Positions 17,389-27,707 of a stretch of 38,201 bases of DNA are shown here, one piece after another (the stretch's first letter is position 1; the number at the start of each line of letters is the position of its first letter). The stretch is from Planctomycetaceae bacterium (lineage in GTDB: Bacteria; Planctomycetota; Planctomycetia; Pirellulales; Pirellulaceae). The notes beneath the pieces are model-generated. The model had not been told where the DNA came from. It was given only the letters and a program-made list of their open reading frames with translations, and searched no databases. The stretch lies in NCBI GenBank assembly GCA_007121535.1, contig SKKK01000323.1:1-38201 (forward strand), read 5' to 3'. A program made the position numbers and the translations under genes.

Positions 17389-19045
17389 TTGACCGGGATT
17401 CGATGATCTGCTGTTCCTGGCTAGTCAGTCCGTACAGCCGGTACACCAGTTGATCGATCGTTCGGTCGACGGCATCCCAATGCTGCCGCTCAGCCGCATC
17501 GGGATTCTCGTCGCTGGCCGCATGCTTCCCATCGATCAATTCGCGAGCCGATTCGGCCAATTGCTTGCAGAGTTTGGCGGACTGCTTGTCATCGGCGATG
17601 CAAATCGGCAGGCGCCCCAATTGCCCCTTGTTGATCGCCAGGTACCCGCCCTGCAGTCGCTTGGCCTGAAACCGCAGACGGAACAGATAGGACATCAGCT
17701 TGGAATTCAAGATCGCCAGCAGATAGTACGGGTCCACCCGAGGTACCACGGCGTACAGCGACACGCCTAACGCCAGGCCGCCGGGGTCCCAGGCCGCTTC
17801 CAGCCGACGCGACATGCCCGCGACCAGGATTTTCGACTGGCGATACAACTGACGCTTTCGCGGTGTGAATTCATCCGGATCGTCAGGCAGGTACGGGCGC
17901 TCGAATCGCCGGTGCATGAACCGCACCGCGCCTCTCTGCACTCGATAACGGTCGACGTTGCCCGTCACCACGAAATCGAATCCCGGCCGCTCGGAATCCG
18001 CCGATCGTTCACATAGCATGGCCGCCACGCGAGCTGCCTGGAAGCCCGTTGTGCCGCTGTGGATCTCAGCCACCTGAGCCAGAGGCTCAGTTGCGACGCG
18101 ACTCTCGATATCCAAGACGCCGTGCAGATGCCATCCGCCAAACGCCTGCAAGTCTTGCTGGGCCACCCAATGCCCCGGGACTGCTTGGTCCAGATGATCG
18201 ATCCGATCGGTCTGGATGACGCGGATGCGATGTCCGGGTGGCGGAGGCTGCTTCTGCCAGATGATGATGTACGGGTAGACGCTGGCGTCGGGAAAAACTC
18301 GGCACCCGGACAAATCGACGATGGTCCACAGCGTGGTCTCCGCGGCCAGCATGACACGACACTTTTCCGCATAGTCCAGGGTGGCCAGCTTGTTGGGGAC
18401 GATCATGCCGCACAGACCGCCCGGGCGTAACAGACGCAGGGCCAACTCGAAGAACAGCACGTACAGATCGTAAGCGCCCGAGGCGCAATGGAAATCGCGA
18501 CGCAACACTCGTTTCATCTGATCGCCATGGTGCCGCGTCAGTCGCCGGATGTTCACGTACGGCGGATTCCCGATCACCGCATCGAACCCGCCGCTCGCCC
18601 CATCGAACACCTCGGGAAACATCCGCAACCAGTCCCTCGGCGACAAATCGGTGCTCGCGCCGTCGTCGATCAACGCATCCGCGCACCGGATCTTTTTCGC
18701 CAGTCGGATCTCCAGTTGCTTGCGCCGTTGCACAACGGGCTCGGCCGCAGCCGCCAAGGCAGCTCGTGCCCGCTGGACCGCCCCCGGATCCCGATCGACC
18801 CCGTACAAAACGCGCTGCACGATCCGGCAAGGCGCGGAAGAATCTCCATCTGCCCGGCCGGACGAGACCAGGTAGCGGAGCGACTCCAGCAGAAATACCC
18901 CCTCACCGCAAGCCGGTTCGAGAACGCGCAGGTCGCCCGCCGTCCGACCATCCACCCGTAACCGGTCCAGCGTTTCGCGTACGATGAAACGCACCACGGG
19001 ATCTGGTGTGTAAAATCGCCCTTCGGCCCTGCGGTGGTCCATCAT
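17351..19045 (-). CDS. Adenine-N6 DNA methyltransferase (Eco57I/TaqI type)
   Basis: 564 residues. The start at 19045 (or the adjacent ATG at 19042) has AGGAGG upstream. The N-terminal GRFYTP (9-14) is motif X, VLEPACGEGVFL (41-52) is the AdoMet-binding motif I, and NPPYVN (160-165) is the catalytic motif IV of gamma-class N6-adenine methyltransferases. The C-terminal half resembles a TaqI-like specificity domain (KILVAGMSRRLEAAW and YLLAILNSKLMSYLFR). No nuclease domain is present in the protein, and no endonuclease gene is adjacent, so it may be an orphan methylase. The last 11 residues (STRPAVSCHLG) come from the repeat element at its 3' end. Confidence 0.88.
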   Translation of the reverse strand: MMDHRRAEGRFYTPDPVVRFIVRETLDRLRVDGRTAGDLRVLEPACGEGVFLLESLRYLVSSGRADGDSSAPCRIVQRVLYGVDRDPGAVQRARAALAAAAEPVVQRRKQLEIRLAKKIRCADALIDDGASTDLSPRDWLRMFPEVFDGASGGFDAVIGNPPYVNIRRLTRHHGDQMKRVLRRDFHCASGAYDLYVLFFELALRLLRPGGLCGMIVPNKLATLDYAEKCRVMLAAETTLWTIVDLSGCRVFPDASVYPYIIIWQKQPPPPGHRIRVIQTDRIDHLDQAVPGHWVAQQDLQAFGGWHLHGVLDIESRVATEPLAQVAEIHSGTTGFQAARVAAMLCERSADSERPGFDFVVTGNVDRYRVQRGAVRFMHRRFERPYLPDDPDEFTPRKRQLYRQSKILVAGMSRRLEAAWDPGGLALGVSLYAVVPRVDPYYLLAILNSKLMSYLFRLRFQAKRLQGGYLAINKGQLGRLPICIADDKQSAKLCKQLAESARELIDGKHAASDENPDAAERQHWDAVDRTIDQLVYRLYGLTSQEQQIIESRSISTRPAVSCHLG

Positions 19046-19173
19046 CCTGTCTTCCTCCTGCCCTGCCAGCATCCCCGGTCGTGTCCCGTTCCTTGCCACC
19101 GCTCGTCAAGCAGAGACGGATTTGGTAGATTCGAACCTTCAACATACCGAAACGGCCATCGAAAGTGCTACCC

Positions 19174-21348
19174 ATGACCATTGACGTTTACGCAATTTGT
19201 CCCGGAGGGACCAACAAGAAGGTCAAGTTCTGCCAATGTGGTAAGGACATGCTGGGTGATCTGAACAAGATCATCACGGCCATCAATGGCAAACAATTTG
19301 TCGCCGCCTTGGGCCAGGTCAATCGCCAGATCGAGTCCCATGGCCCACGGCCCTGCCTGCTGACCATCAAGGCCAATCTTCAGTTGCAGATGGGCAACAT
19401 GGAGGAACTGGGTAAAGTCGCAGAGGAGTTCCATAGGCTCTATCCGGAGAATCCGATCGCGCTGTCACTCGCTGCGATTCGTGCTGCCCAAGCGCATGAA
19501 GTGAACGAAGCGCTCGATCGAATGCAAGATTCGCTCGAGGCTCTGGAAGATGGTCCGTTAAACGACTCGGTCTATGCAGCGATGCAAATCGTGTCGCATT
19601 TGCTGACGCACCTTGGGCATGTCGTCCCGGCTGTGGGGTACCTGAGTCTCCAAGCCGCGTTTGGTGTGGCGGATGATGATCCCGCGATGGAAATGTTGCA
19701 AGCCATCTTCAGATCGCCGAATGTGCCCAGTCTCTTGAAATTCAGTGCTCCGCTTCTGGAACGTCCAAAAGGGGTGCCCTGGCTGGACGCATGCGACCAG
19801 TGCGAGAACTTCGCGGCTCAAGGTCGCTGGCGCAAGGCGGTGGCGATGTTAAAGGACCTGGATCAACAGTACCCCGACCAGCCGGCAGTTCTGCAGCATC
19901 TGGCCCGCTACCAGGGATGGCTGAATCAATTGCCCGAAGCTGCGGAGACGTTGCATCGCTTGGCCAAACATCCAGCCTTGGATCTGGATAACGCGGTCGA
20001 GATGGAGGCGACGGCCCAATTGTTGGCGAATAAGAAAGAGGAGATGGTCGACGAGGTGATGCGAGTCTACCCCGTTGAAGACACTCAGCGGATGATGGAG
20101 CGTCTGCTGTCGGAAAAACAGGTGCTGCAAATTCCCACCGAACAGGCCCAGTCGGCAGAAGAGAAAGGCCCCCCTCCTAAAGGAGTGTTTCTGCTGCTAG
20201 ATCGGGAGCAGCCCACAAGTGGCAAGGATCTTCAGTTGCACGACCTTCCCGACGTTTTGGGCGAGATGTACCTGTATGGTCGCGAGACGGATCGTGAAGC
20301 GCGGCTGGAGTTCATCACGTTGAAGTCGGCGGATTACGATCGCAAGGTCGAGGTGCTGACGCAGTTTGTACAGCAGCATTGTGGCGAACTGATCCAAGAG
20401 GAATCGATCGGTCAGGTCCCGGCCCGTGCGGCTGCAATGACTTGGAAATGTCGCCTTCCGGCGGACACTCCGGTTGCCAGGCAAGAAGAGTTGATCGAAC
20501 AAAAACGGCGGCAGCTCATTTTGGAATCTTGGCCCGAAACGCCTCTGGCCGCTCTGGGAGGCAAGCGTCCGATCGACCTGGCCGACGACGAGAACTATCG
20601 GATCCCGATATTGGGAGCCATCTTGGTGTTGGAGGATTTTGTAGAGCGCAGCCAGTTGGGCATCGACTGTAACGATTTGCGAGCGAAACTGAATCTGCCG
20701 TTACGGGAGGAGTTTTCGCTCGTCGAGAGGTCGTCCCCGGTGTTCTCCCCCATGCAGTTGCATTTGGTAAAGGTCGACGACCTGACGGACCGTCAACTGA
20801 TAGAATTATTCCAGTCGGCCATCTCGTACCGTTTGGCCACCGCCACGATGCGGCTGGGCCGCGAGTTACTGGCGCGGCCCGAATTGATCAGCCGATCCGA
20901 GCGACCCAAGATCCTGGCCATCATGTGCCAGTTTTCGAAGTCTCTGGAAGAAAACTTGGAGTTCATACGCATCGCCACCGACGACGTGGTGGCCACGGGC
21001 CAATCGCTGGGACCTTGGCTGCTGCAAGAGCTGGAACTCCGAATGCTGATGAACGATCGTCAGCGGGCCAATGAATTGCTGATGGAACTGCAATCGAAAC
21101 ACATGCGAGAGCCCGGAATCGCCGAGGGGTTGTACGGGTTGCTGGTCCGCTTCGGCGTCATTACGCCGGAAGGTCAACCGCGACATCCGGCAGCGGGGGC
21201 GCCCACTCCGCAGCCACCTTCGCCGCTGGGCTCCTCCCAACCCCCCCAAGCCGCTGGCGGGCAGCCTGGCGTCTGGACCCCGGACAGCCCGCAGGCTCCG
21301 GCAGGTGGCAGCGAAAAACCGAAGCTCTGGGTCCCCGGCATGGACTGA
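19174..21348 (+). CDS. TPR-type helical repeat protein with an N-terminal SEC-C-like Cys motif
   Basis: 724 residues from the ATG at 19174, taken instead of the GTG at 19165 because the protein then opens with MTIDVYAICPGG. The N-terminus holds a short Cys motif, CPGGTNKKVKFCQC, like a SEC-C metal-binding motif (usual form CPCGSGKKYKKCC) with one Cys replaced by Gly. Helical tetratricopeptide-like repeats cover about 40-330 (for example GRWRKAVAMLKDLDQQYPDQ, LNQLPEAAETLHRLAKHP). A mixed domain of unknown type follows, then a Pro-rich tail. It is probably a cytoplasmic scaffold; the function is unknown. The stop lies 3 nt before ribD, so the two are likely co-transcribed. Confidence 0.8.
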   Translation: MTIDVYAICPGGTNKKVKFCQCGKDMLGDLNKIITAINGKQFVAALGQVNRQIESHGPRPCLLTIKANLQLQMGNMEELGKVAEEFHRLYPENPIALSLAAIRAAQAHEVNEALDRMQDSLEALEDGPLNDSVYAAMQIVSHLLTHLGHVVPAVGYLSLQAAFGVADDDPAMEMLQAIFRSPNVPSLLKFSAPLLERPKGVPWLDACDQCENFAAQGRWRKAVAMLKDLDQQYPDQPAVLQHLARYQGWLNQLPEAAETLHRLAKHPALDLDNAVEMEATAQLLANKKEEMVDEVMRVYPVEDTQRMMERLLSEKQVLQIPTEQAQSAEEKGPPPKGVFLLLDREQPTSGKDLQLHDLPDVLGEMYLYGRETDREARLEFITLKSADYDRKVEVLTQFVQQHCGELIQEESIGQVPARAAAMTWKCRLPADTPVARQEELIEQKRRQLILESWPETPLAALGGKRPIDLADDENYRIPILGAILVLEDFVERSQLGIDCNDLRAKLNLPLREEFSLVERSSPVFSPMQLHLVKVDDLTDRQLIELFQSAISYRLATATMRLGRELLARPELISRSERPKILAIMCQFSKSLEENLEFIRIATDDVVATGQSLGPWLLQELELRMLMNDRQRANELLMELQSKHMREPGIAEGLYGLLVRFGVITPEGQPRHPAAGAPTPQPPSPLGSSQPPQAAGGQPGVWTPDSPQAPAGGSEKPKLWVPGMD

Positions 21349-21351
21349 GTC

Positions 21352-22497
21352 ATGATCGAACCGTCCAGCGACCTGCCGCACATGGCCCTCGCCCTGGAAC
21401 TGGCCTCGCGCGGACTGGGTGGGGTGGAACCCAATCCGATGGTCGGTTGCGTGATCGTCGCGGGCAACCGGGTGGTGGGCCAAGGCTGGCACGCCCGCTT
21501 TGGCGGTCCCCATGCGGAGATCGACGCCTTGGCTCTAGCCGGCCCGGCGGCCGAGGGGGCAACGATGTACGTCACGCTCGAACCCTGCTGCCATCACGGT
21601 AAGACCCCGCCTTGTACAGAAGCCATTCTTCAGGCCGGAATACGCCGCGTCGTCGTGGCGCATCGCGACCCCTTTCCCCGCGTCGACGGCGGAGGCATCG
21701 GACGCTTGAAAGCGGCAGGAATCCAAGTCGATGTCGGGCTGATGGAATCGGCCAGCCGCCGGTTGAATGCGCCTTATCTGAAGCTCATCCAGCAAGGACG
21801 TCCTTGGATTGTCGCCAAGTGGGCGATGACCCTGGATGGCAAATTAGCGACTCGCAGCGGGGACAGCCGTTGGATTTCCGGCCAGCGGTCTCGTCTGCGA
21901 GTGCATCAACTTCGAGGACGCATGGATGCGATCCTGGTGGGCGTCGGGACCGCCCGTGCCGACGACCCCCGATTAACGGTGCGTCCACCCGGTCTGCGTA
22001 CCCCCGTACGGATCGTCCTGGATTCCCGGGCCTCGTTGGCCACCGATTCCCATTTGGTTCGCACGGCTTGCGAAACGCCCGTCTTGGTCGCTGCGGGTCC
22101 CGAAGCGCCGCGTCAGCGGCTCCGGCAGCTTGAGTTGGCAGGTTGCGAGGTCTGGACCAGCGAATCCGCAGATCGGCAGCAACGTCTCATGGAATTGCTG
22201 GACGAACTGGGGCGACGACGGATGACTCACGTGCTGGTCGAAGGCGGGGCGCACGTGTTCGGCAGCCTATTCGATGCCGGGGCGATCGATGAAGTCCACG
22301 TGTTCATCGCCGCCAAACTGATCGGTGGCAGCACGGCCGCATCCCCAATGGCTGGGCGCGGATTGTCAAAGATGCAACAAGCCGTCGCGCTGTCGGAACC
22401 GAGCATCGAAGTTTTGGACGGCGATATCTACTTCCAAGGGCGATTGTCCCACGACCCGCACGCACTGGCAGATCAGCAGCACGTCGCCTGCCCCTAA
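21352..22497 (+). CDS. ribD: Riboflavin biosynthesis protein RibD
   Basis: 381 residues, the usual length of the bifunctional enzyme. The deaminase domain (about 6-145) has the zinc motif HAE at 54-56 and PCCHHGKTPPC at 78-88. The reductase domain (about 150-365) begins with WIVAKWAMTLDGKLAT and includes GVGTARADDPRLTVR and VEGGAHVFGSLF. It converts the GTP-cyclohydrolase product diaminohydroxyphosphoribosylaminopyrimidine to the reduced ribityl uracil phosphate, in two steps. The ATG follows the upstream stop by only 3 nt. The remaining riboflavin gene seen here, ribBA, is about 13 kb away. No FMN riboswitch was recognised. Confidence 0.95.
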   Translation: MIEPSSDLPHMALALELASRGLGGVEPNPMVGCVIVAGNRVVGQGWHARFGGPHAEIDALALAGPAAEGATMYVTLEPCCHHGKTPPCTEAILQAGIRRVVVAHRDPFPRVDGGGIGRLKAAGIQVDVGLMESASRRLNAPYLKLIQQGRPWIVAKWAMTLDGKLATRSGDSRWISGQRSRLRVHQLRGRMDAILVGVGTARADDPRLTVRPPGLRTPVRIVLDSRASLATDSHLVRTACETPVLVAAGPEAPRQRLRQLELAGCEVWTSESADRQQRLMELLDELGRRRMTHVLVEGGAHVFGSLFDAGAIDEVHVFIAAKLIGGSTAASPMAGRGLSKMQQAVALSEPSIEVLDGDIYFQGRLSHDPHALADQQHVACP

Positions 22498-22550
22498 CGC
22501 GGCCTCGCCTTGCTTGGCCGCAACCAAAATGGGACACGATGAATGCTCCG

Positions 22551-23744
22551 CTAATACCAGCGGATCAGTTGCGCTGCGACCTCGGCATCGAAAAAGCGGT
22601 TGTTGCTGCCGCCGACGGGAAAGACGCCGCCGACCCGCAGACTCGTGTTGCGATTCAACTGGGCGTGGATGGCGGCCGTCACGTTCACCACGTCCCGACG
22701 GTTGGTCAAATTGGCGAACGTGAACGATGGGCCGGTGACGACGTCGGTGTCTTGCAAGGTTCCCGTGTAGTGCAGTTCACCGAGCACCGCGAGGCCCGTT
22801 TCCGACGGAGCCTGCGGATTGCGGTACAGCCAGTAGCCGGCCCCCAGGTCCAGATACAGCAGCGTTTGATCGTTGAACTTGCCCACGTCAACGGGGCCTG
22901 AACCGTCGTCGAACCTGACCCGATTGCCGTTGGCGGCCAGGTCCAAGGCTGCGAACCCGTGGAAGAAAGCCCGTTCGCTGGGCGAATGCAGAACCGCCGC
23001 ATAGGGCACCAAGTGAACGGCGTCGTTCGACATCCGATAGCGGTTATCATTGATCCGGGCACGATAGTCGCTGCCAGTCGGCGTTTCGACCCCCAGACCG
23101 AGGGAAACGGCCGTCTCGGGATCGTAGTAGACCAATCGTTTCAAGAGGACCGACAAGTTGCCGATCCGGCCTGCGCGGTTCTCCGTGGAATCGCCGGCAG
23201 CGGAATACGAAAAGTCGTAACCGGCGGTGAAGGGCATGCGCAACTCGACCGACCAGAGCCCCTGACCGAATCGGCTCTCCAAACCCAAGGTGAATTGATC
23301 GATCGAGGCATTGTCGAAGGCGACCTGGCTTCCCACGGGCCGTTCCACGGTAGTCTGTACGGCGTTATGGAAATGATGATAAGCCAGGTAGATCCGATTC
23401 ATGGGCAAGGCCTTGTTGTGCTCGGCTGGCTTCAAACCTCGGCTGCCCCCGGCCAACGCCACCGTCGAAGCGTTCGACATCAACGTCCCATCGGTGCCGA
23501 GGAAGTCCCCGCCGCGAGTGAACGTGTCACCGAACATTTCGGGAATGCTAGCCAGCCGGACGCCCTCGTCGCTGGCATCGTCTTCCCAATACTCCTGCAT
23601 CCAAGCAGCCAGAAACAGCGGCTGATACCAATCGAAGTTGAACAGGGGCAGTTGCGCACAAGCGGTCCGCGCGATGCCCAGCGACAAGATCGCACAGGTG
23701 AGCGCGAACAAACCACGGGGAATGATCGAGCGCCAAGGAAACAT
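22551..23744 (-). CDS. Exported beta-barrel-like protein of unknown function
   Basis: 397 residues from the ATG at 23744 (AGGTGG upstream). The signal peptide covers about 1-29, ending in TACAQ. The mature part alternates polar and hydrophobic residues in strand-like segments with many Tyr/Phe, for example SVELRMPFTAGYDFSYSA, LLYLDLGAGYWLYRN and LRVGGVFPVGGSNNRFF, and ends in an aromatic residue (LIRWY). This is typical of outer-membrane barrels. I do not recognise a named family, and transport is a guess. The gene is transcribed alone, convergent with ribD; its upstream region contains element copy B. Confidence 0.75.
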   Translation of the reverse strand: MFPWRSIIPRGLFALTCAILSLGIARTACAQLPLFNFDWYQPLFLAAWMQEYWEDDASDEGVRLASIPEMFGDTFTRGGDFLGTDGTLMSNASTVALAGGSRGLKPAEHNKALPMNRIYLAYHHFHNAVQTTVERPVGSQVAFDNASIDQFTLGLESRFGQGLWSVELRMPFTAGYDFSYSAAGDSTENRAGRIGNLSVLLKRLVYYDPETAVSLGLGVETPTGSDYRARINDNRYRMSNDAVHLVPYAAVLHSPSERAFFHGFAALDLAANGNRVRFDDGSGPVDVGKFNDQTLLYLDLGAGYWLYRNPQAPSETGLAVLGELHYTGTLQDTDVVTGPSFTFANLTNRRDVVNVTAAIHAQLNRNTSLRVGGVFPVGGSNNRFFDAEVAAQLIRWY

Positions 23745-23982
23745 AGTCCACCTGGATCGAGCGAAGGTACAAGGAGAATCAGCAAGCGCCCACCAGTTCC
23801 TCGTATCGGTGCACTTTCGGCGACTGGGCAACCTATTCCTGAAAGAAACCGGGATTCGCGTTCGAAAACGAGGCAAAGTTTGCGCAACTTGCCCGGACGA
23901 CGGCCGTGCCATGATGGCTCGTCGATCCGGGGACGCCCAGCGGCGCAATCACTTGCCGCCCGAGTGCGGCGACCACCGGTTT

Positions 23983-24237
23983 TAAGCACTCGGCCAGATA
24001 CTTGTTGATGGAATCGGGCGAAAGGGGTCGGGAGTCGTTTTCGGGTGACCCGCTTCCCAGGTGGTAGATCGTTGGCCGAAAACGACTCCCGACCCCGCTA
24101 CGTCCCCTATGCAAGGCTACCTTAGCACCGTTCGAGAAATAACTGACGCACTTTTTGCCCCCTCACCCTGCCCTCTCCCACGAGGGGCGAGGGAACATCG
24201 GACAGTTATTTCTCGAACGGTGCTTAATTGACAAGAA
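23983..24237. repeat. MITE-like element, family 1, copy B (interrupted)
   Basis: The left terminal repeat TAAGCACTCGGCCAG is at 23983-23997. The perfect 19-bp arms GGTCGGGAGTCGTTTTCGG (24026-24044) and its complement (24076-24094) follow. The right part (GGCTACCTTA, then ATTGACAAGAAAC) matches copy A but is split by another element at 24125-24223. The right terminal repeat has been lost. Confidence 0.85.
24122..24226. mobile_element. Second MITE-like element nested in copy B
   Basis: A 99-bp segment (24125-24223) is bounded by perfect 21-bp inverted repeats at 24125-24145 and 24203-24223, starting GCACCGTTCGAGAAATAACT. TTA flanks both sides (24122-24124, 24224-24226) as an apparent 3-bp target duplication. 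Removing the element and one TTA restores the sequence continuity of copy A. It has no coding capacity. The inside carries a CCCTCACCCTGCCCTCTCCC-type repeat. Confidence 0.8.
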
Positions 24238-24453
24238 ACCGATAACTTGAACGTCAATGTGTTCGCGGACATCGTCACTGGAACGATCGGCTGGGTTGGG
24301 AATTGAGCGGCAAGCTGGGCGCCTTTTTACAACGACGCATCGTAGCGGCTGTTAGTGGTCGATTCTCGATAAACGCCCGGTCAGGAGTTTCCTTGCCAAA
24401 TGTAGGATGGACGGTCTTGTCCGGCGTGCGTATGCTATTGCCCGCGTTCTATC

Positions 24454-27114
24454 TCATTGGCTGACGGTCAACGAAAAGTTGTCCAAGTAAAAGATCGTCT
24501 CTTCCGTGGCCAAGCTCATGAAGCCGACCCAGGTGACGCGATTCAGCGGGACAGCGGGCAGATCGATGAACTCGTGCGATGGCTGACCGGCGGGAGTGAC
24601 TCGCAACGACCACGTGGTCGAGTCGGATTCGTCCAGCGTGGCCACGATTTCAAACCGAGTCCACTGACCGGGGGGCAATTCCATGCGTGGCCTGCCATCC
24701 AGCATCAAACTGCCATCGCGGATCTGGAAATCGGGACCCGTGATGTAAGGCTGGCCGCTCCAATCGCGCCACTGAAAATGGACGATCGCACCAGGTTCGA
24801 CCCGCAAGTCGAATTGATTTCGGACTCGACCCGCCCGATAGTCGATGCCGCTGAAAAAGAAGTGAGGATTGTAAGCATGCTGCAGGTCGGGCGCGTCGGT
24901 GACCTTGACGCTGTGCGAACCGCTGGATGCCGTCTGATCCGTAACGACGATCAGATCGGGACGATCCTCGACGCGGAGTTGAACGCCTGATGGCGCCCGG
25001 CCGACGGTATCGAATTCGAAATCGGCGTGAATCGACAGCGGGGGCGGTTCCGGCGCGATTTCCAGCGGGGGAAACTGCCCCGCGTCCGCTTTCTGCCGCC
25101 AAGCGTCGCCGCGGACCCCGGCCCGTGAAGGATCGAACGCACGGAAGCCCAACTCGATGGCGGGCGAATCGGCTGCCACTCGGAAATCGTCGTTTTCGGG
25201 ATCCGCCAGCTTCGGATCGGCGATGATCGAGCCGGCTTCGTGACCGGCCTGCTGCCATTGTTCCAGCGTATTGCCCAGGAACTCGACCGACTGGCCACCC
25301 GCGTGCCAATAGCAGTTCTTGCGGCTTTCGTGCTTCAATCGATCCCAGGGTCCGCGTAGCAACACGCCCTGGTCGTAGTAGACGATGTTGTTTTCGAACG
25401 TGAAGGACAAATGGTCTTCGACGCGAGTGGCTTGCACCTGGTACAGTTCACTGAACGCCAGGATGTTGTTGCGGATGACGTTTTCGCGACCGTAGTGTTG
25501 ATGGAAGCCGCCCGTCTTGACGCGATAGACCAGATTGTTTTCGAACAGGATGCCCGTACTGCCTTCGTCGGTATACAGGCCCCAACCGCCGTACGAGTAA
25601 GCATAGATGTCGTGAAACACGTTATTTCGCACGACGGTCCCTTCGGACGGCCCCAGCGTGTAAATGCCGCCCATATCGCTCAACAAGCCCTTGCCGATGT
25701 GTCGAACTCGATTGAATTCGATCGTATTGCGTTTCGCCAGGCTTTCGGCATAGCCCCATCGCCAGCCGACCGAGATGCCGGTGTAGAACAGATCGGCGAT
25801 GTCGTTGTGCGAGACGCGATTGTCGCCGCTCTGTCCGATCCAGACGCCGACGGCACAGGGAAAGATGTAACCTCCGTGGCGGATGATGTTGTTGTCCACG
25901 GTGATCCGCGCCGTGCGTTCGGCCGGATCGGCGGCGATTCCGGTTTCCCCGATCCGCACGCCGCCCGCCCCAAAGTCGTGTATCAGCGAGTTCTTTAGCG
26001 TGCAATCGAAACAGCCTTTGCGGAACCAGACGGCGTAGGTGCCCACGTGGCCGATCTCGCAATCGGACAGCGTGATGTGTCGAGCGCCATCGGCCATCAC
26101 CACGGCCTCGATCACTGCGGCGGCTTGAACCGGCTCGAAGCCTTCGGGGGGCGTCAACCATTGGGCGTGCCGAAAGACCAGGCCTTGGATGGTGATGTGT
26201 TCGACAAAATCGCCCGACGCTGCGTCGCCCTGGATGGCGATGAATCGGTCGATGACCGGCGCGACGACGTGCGCCCGCGTCATGTCCTGGCCGGGCAGCG
26301 GGTAATAGTACAACGTCCCGTCACGATCCAAGAACCATTCGCCGGGCTCGTCCAGCGCCTCCAGAAAGTTCTCCAGGCGATAATGGGAGTTCCGCCGCCA
26401 AGGGTTCCAGGGCTTCATGCCTTGACCGGTGGTGATGATCGCTTGCTGCTCGTGATCCAGCCGGTCGGGGAATCGGCGAGTGAGATCCCAATTGTGATAG
26501 ACAACCAGGTTGACGTCCCGCAAGGCAGCTTCGTCCAAGTCGGCCAGGATCGCGAAATCGTCGGGCCGCATGCGCAGCGTCTGCCGAGCTTTCTGGGGTC
26601 GTCGGCCGCCTTGATCGTCCAGGCTCTCTTCGCGGATGTCCTGGATATAGAAGTAGAACTGATTGGGCTCACGCGCTCGGGTAGCGCGGACGCCATCGAC
26701 GAACAATTGTTCGAAGTACCAGTCGCCCGCGGCGACTTCAGGCAAACGTGTCGTCCAGATCCCATTCTCGCCCGGTTGCCAGTCTCCGATCGTCCGACCG
26801 CCGGAGAACACGGGCCGGGCGCCCTCGGCCGCTTGATACACGATCGGGGCATCAGCCGTACCGCTGTCGATCGGTTCCAACACCAGTGCCTCGTCCAAAG
26901 TGTATTGGCCGTCCCGGACGATCACCCGCACCGGTTCGGTCAACGATCCCGCCGCCTTTTTCGCCCGGATGGCATCGCGAGCCCGAGCAAGGGTTGCGAA
27001 GGGCGCTTGGCGAGTCCCTTCGGCCGCATCATCTCCATCGGGAGAAACAAAGAAATCGGCGGCCGCAGCGGGCGTCGCCAGCAACATGACAATCAAAACG
27101 ATCCAGCACTTCAT
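24454..27114 (-). CDS. Secreted right-handed beta-helix protein, possibly a polysaccharide-active enzyme
   Basis: 886 residues from the ATG at 27114, with GAGGAGAG upstream and a signal peptide (about 1-18, ending AAAA). The protein opens with [13 protein letters not shown] and [14 protein letters not shown], the usual start of pectate-lyase-like parallel beta-helix proteins. Asn/Gly-rich helix turns follow between about 350 and 620 ([52 protein letters not shown]). A C-terminal domain of about 190 residues resembles a jelly-roll or LamG-like module. Polysaccharide binding or cleavage is inferred; no catalytic residue was identified. A sulfatase gene in the window fits a glycan-degrading lifestyle. 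Confidence 0.85.
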   Translation of the reverse strand: MKCWIVLIVMLLATPAAAADFFVSPDGDDAAEGTRQAPFATLARARDAIRAKKAAGSLTEPVRVIVRDGQYTLDEALVLEPIDSGTADAPIVYQAAEGARPVFSGGRTIGDWQPGENGIWTTRLPEVAAGDWYFEQLFVDGVRATRAREPNQFYFYIQDIREESLDDQGGRRPQKARQTLRMRPDDFAILADLDEAALRDVNLVVYHNWDLTRRFPDRLDHEQQAIITTGQGMKPWNPWRRNSHYRLENFLEALDEPGEWFLDRDGTLYYYPLPGQDMTRAHVVAPVIDRFIAIQGDAASGDFVEHITIQGLVFRHAQWLTPPEGFEPVQAAAVIEAVVMADGARHITLSDCEIGHVGTYAVWFRKGCFDCTLKNSLIHDFGAGGVRIGETGIAADPAERTARITVDNNIIRHGGYIFPCAVGVWIGQSGDNRVSHNDIADLFYTGISVGWRWGYAESLAKRNTIEFNRVRHIGKGLLSDMGGIYTLGPSEGTVVRNNVFHDIYAYSYGGWGLYTDEGSTGILFENNLVYRVKTGGFHQHYGRENVIRNNILAFSELYQVQATRVEDHLSFTFENNIVYYDQGVLLRGPWDRLKHESRKNCYWHAGGQSVEFLGNTLEQWQQAGHEAGSIIADPKLADPENDDFRVAADSPAIELGFRAFDPSRAGVRGDAWRQKADAGQFPPLEIAPEPPPLSIHADFEFDTVGRAPSGVQLRVEDRPDLIVVTDQTASSGSHSVKVTDAPDLQHAYNPHFFFSGIDYRAGRVRNQFDLRVEPGAIVHFQWRDWSGQPYITGPDFQIRDGSLMLDGRPRMELPPGQWTRFEIVATLDESDSTTWSLRVTPAGQPSHEFIDLPAVPLNRVTWVGFMSLATEETIFYLDNFSLTVSQ

Positions 27115-27290
27115 GGCGTTCTCTCCTCGGGTTCGATGGCGGGACGCGACCGTGGGTCGGTCAGAAATCGACCGCCCGGTCCGGAGTCCATCATAACCAA
27201 TCCCGGGCCGAATACGAAGCCGCGTCACGACCAACCGAGCAGGTTGCGTCTTGCCCGTGAGCGTCTTCGCGGTGCCGGTCAACCGGCTGG

Positions 27291-27707
27291 TCCAAGAGTT
27301 TTCTCCGCGGATACGAGCGGGTTGCTGTTTGGGCGCTGCCGGTGCTCACCGCCATCGGATCGTACCTGTCGCGCAACCGCCGTCTGCTCGGACCGTTGAT
27401 GCGCGGGCTGTTTGCCTTCAGCGGGCCGCCGTTGTTCCTGACCGCGTACCTTTTGCTGGCACACGTTGCCATTCTTCGGCCGCACGAAACGTTGCGCTGC
27501 TTCGGCGCTCCTTGCTGGCTGTGCTTGGCGTTCGCGGTGCCGGCCATCTACGGGCTGTGGCTGCTGAACGTGAACTTCAGCGCCCCGCACCGCTTCTACC
27601 GCAATCGGCTCAGCGAAACGTACCTGGTGTGCGAACGGCGCGGCAGCGCGGAAGCGCGGGGATCCGTCGTCAGCGGCGGCGATGCTCGTGAGCCACCAGG
27701 GTATTGA
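27291..27707 (+). pseudogene. Fragment possibly from a patatin-like membrane protein
   Basis: The open frame from 27291 to a stop at 27707 encodes hydrophobic segments (FAFSGPPLFLTAYLLLAHVAIL; WLCLAFAVPAIYGLWLL, given in part) followed by NVNFSAPHRFYRNRLSETYLV. The latter resembles the N-x-x-x-PH-x-YRNRL pattern I associate with large patatin-like phospholipases. No start with a ribosome-binding site or N-terminal lipase domain is present. The frame runs into the 3' end of the cytochrome pseudogene on the other strand. It is probably a leftover of a longer gene; the family assignment is tentative. Confidence 0.4.

Larger units (their letters stand above)
23745..24453. other. 709-nt intergenic region with nested mobile elements
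   Basis: No gene was found. From 23983 to about 24237 it is occupied by MITE-like copy B with a second element nested in it. The part 23745-23982 should hold the promoter of the barrel gene, though no clear boxes were seen. The part 24238-24453 shows nothing beyond a short TGTAGGATGG-type palindrome-like stretch near 24400. Confidence 0.6.

Noticed and set aside
26047-27399. Long plus-strand frame opposite the beta-helix gene
   Set aside because: It is antisense to a gene with signal peptide and recognisable beta-helix turns, and has no ribosome-binding site or domain of its own.
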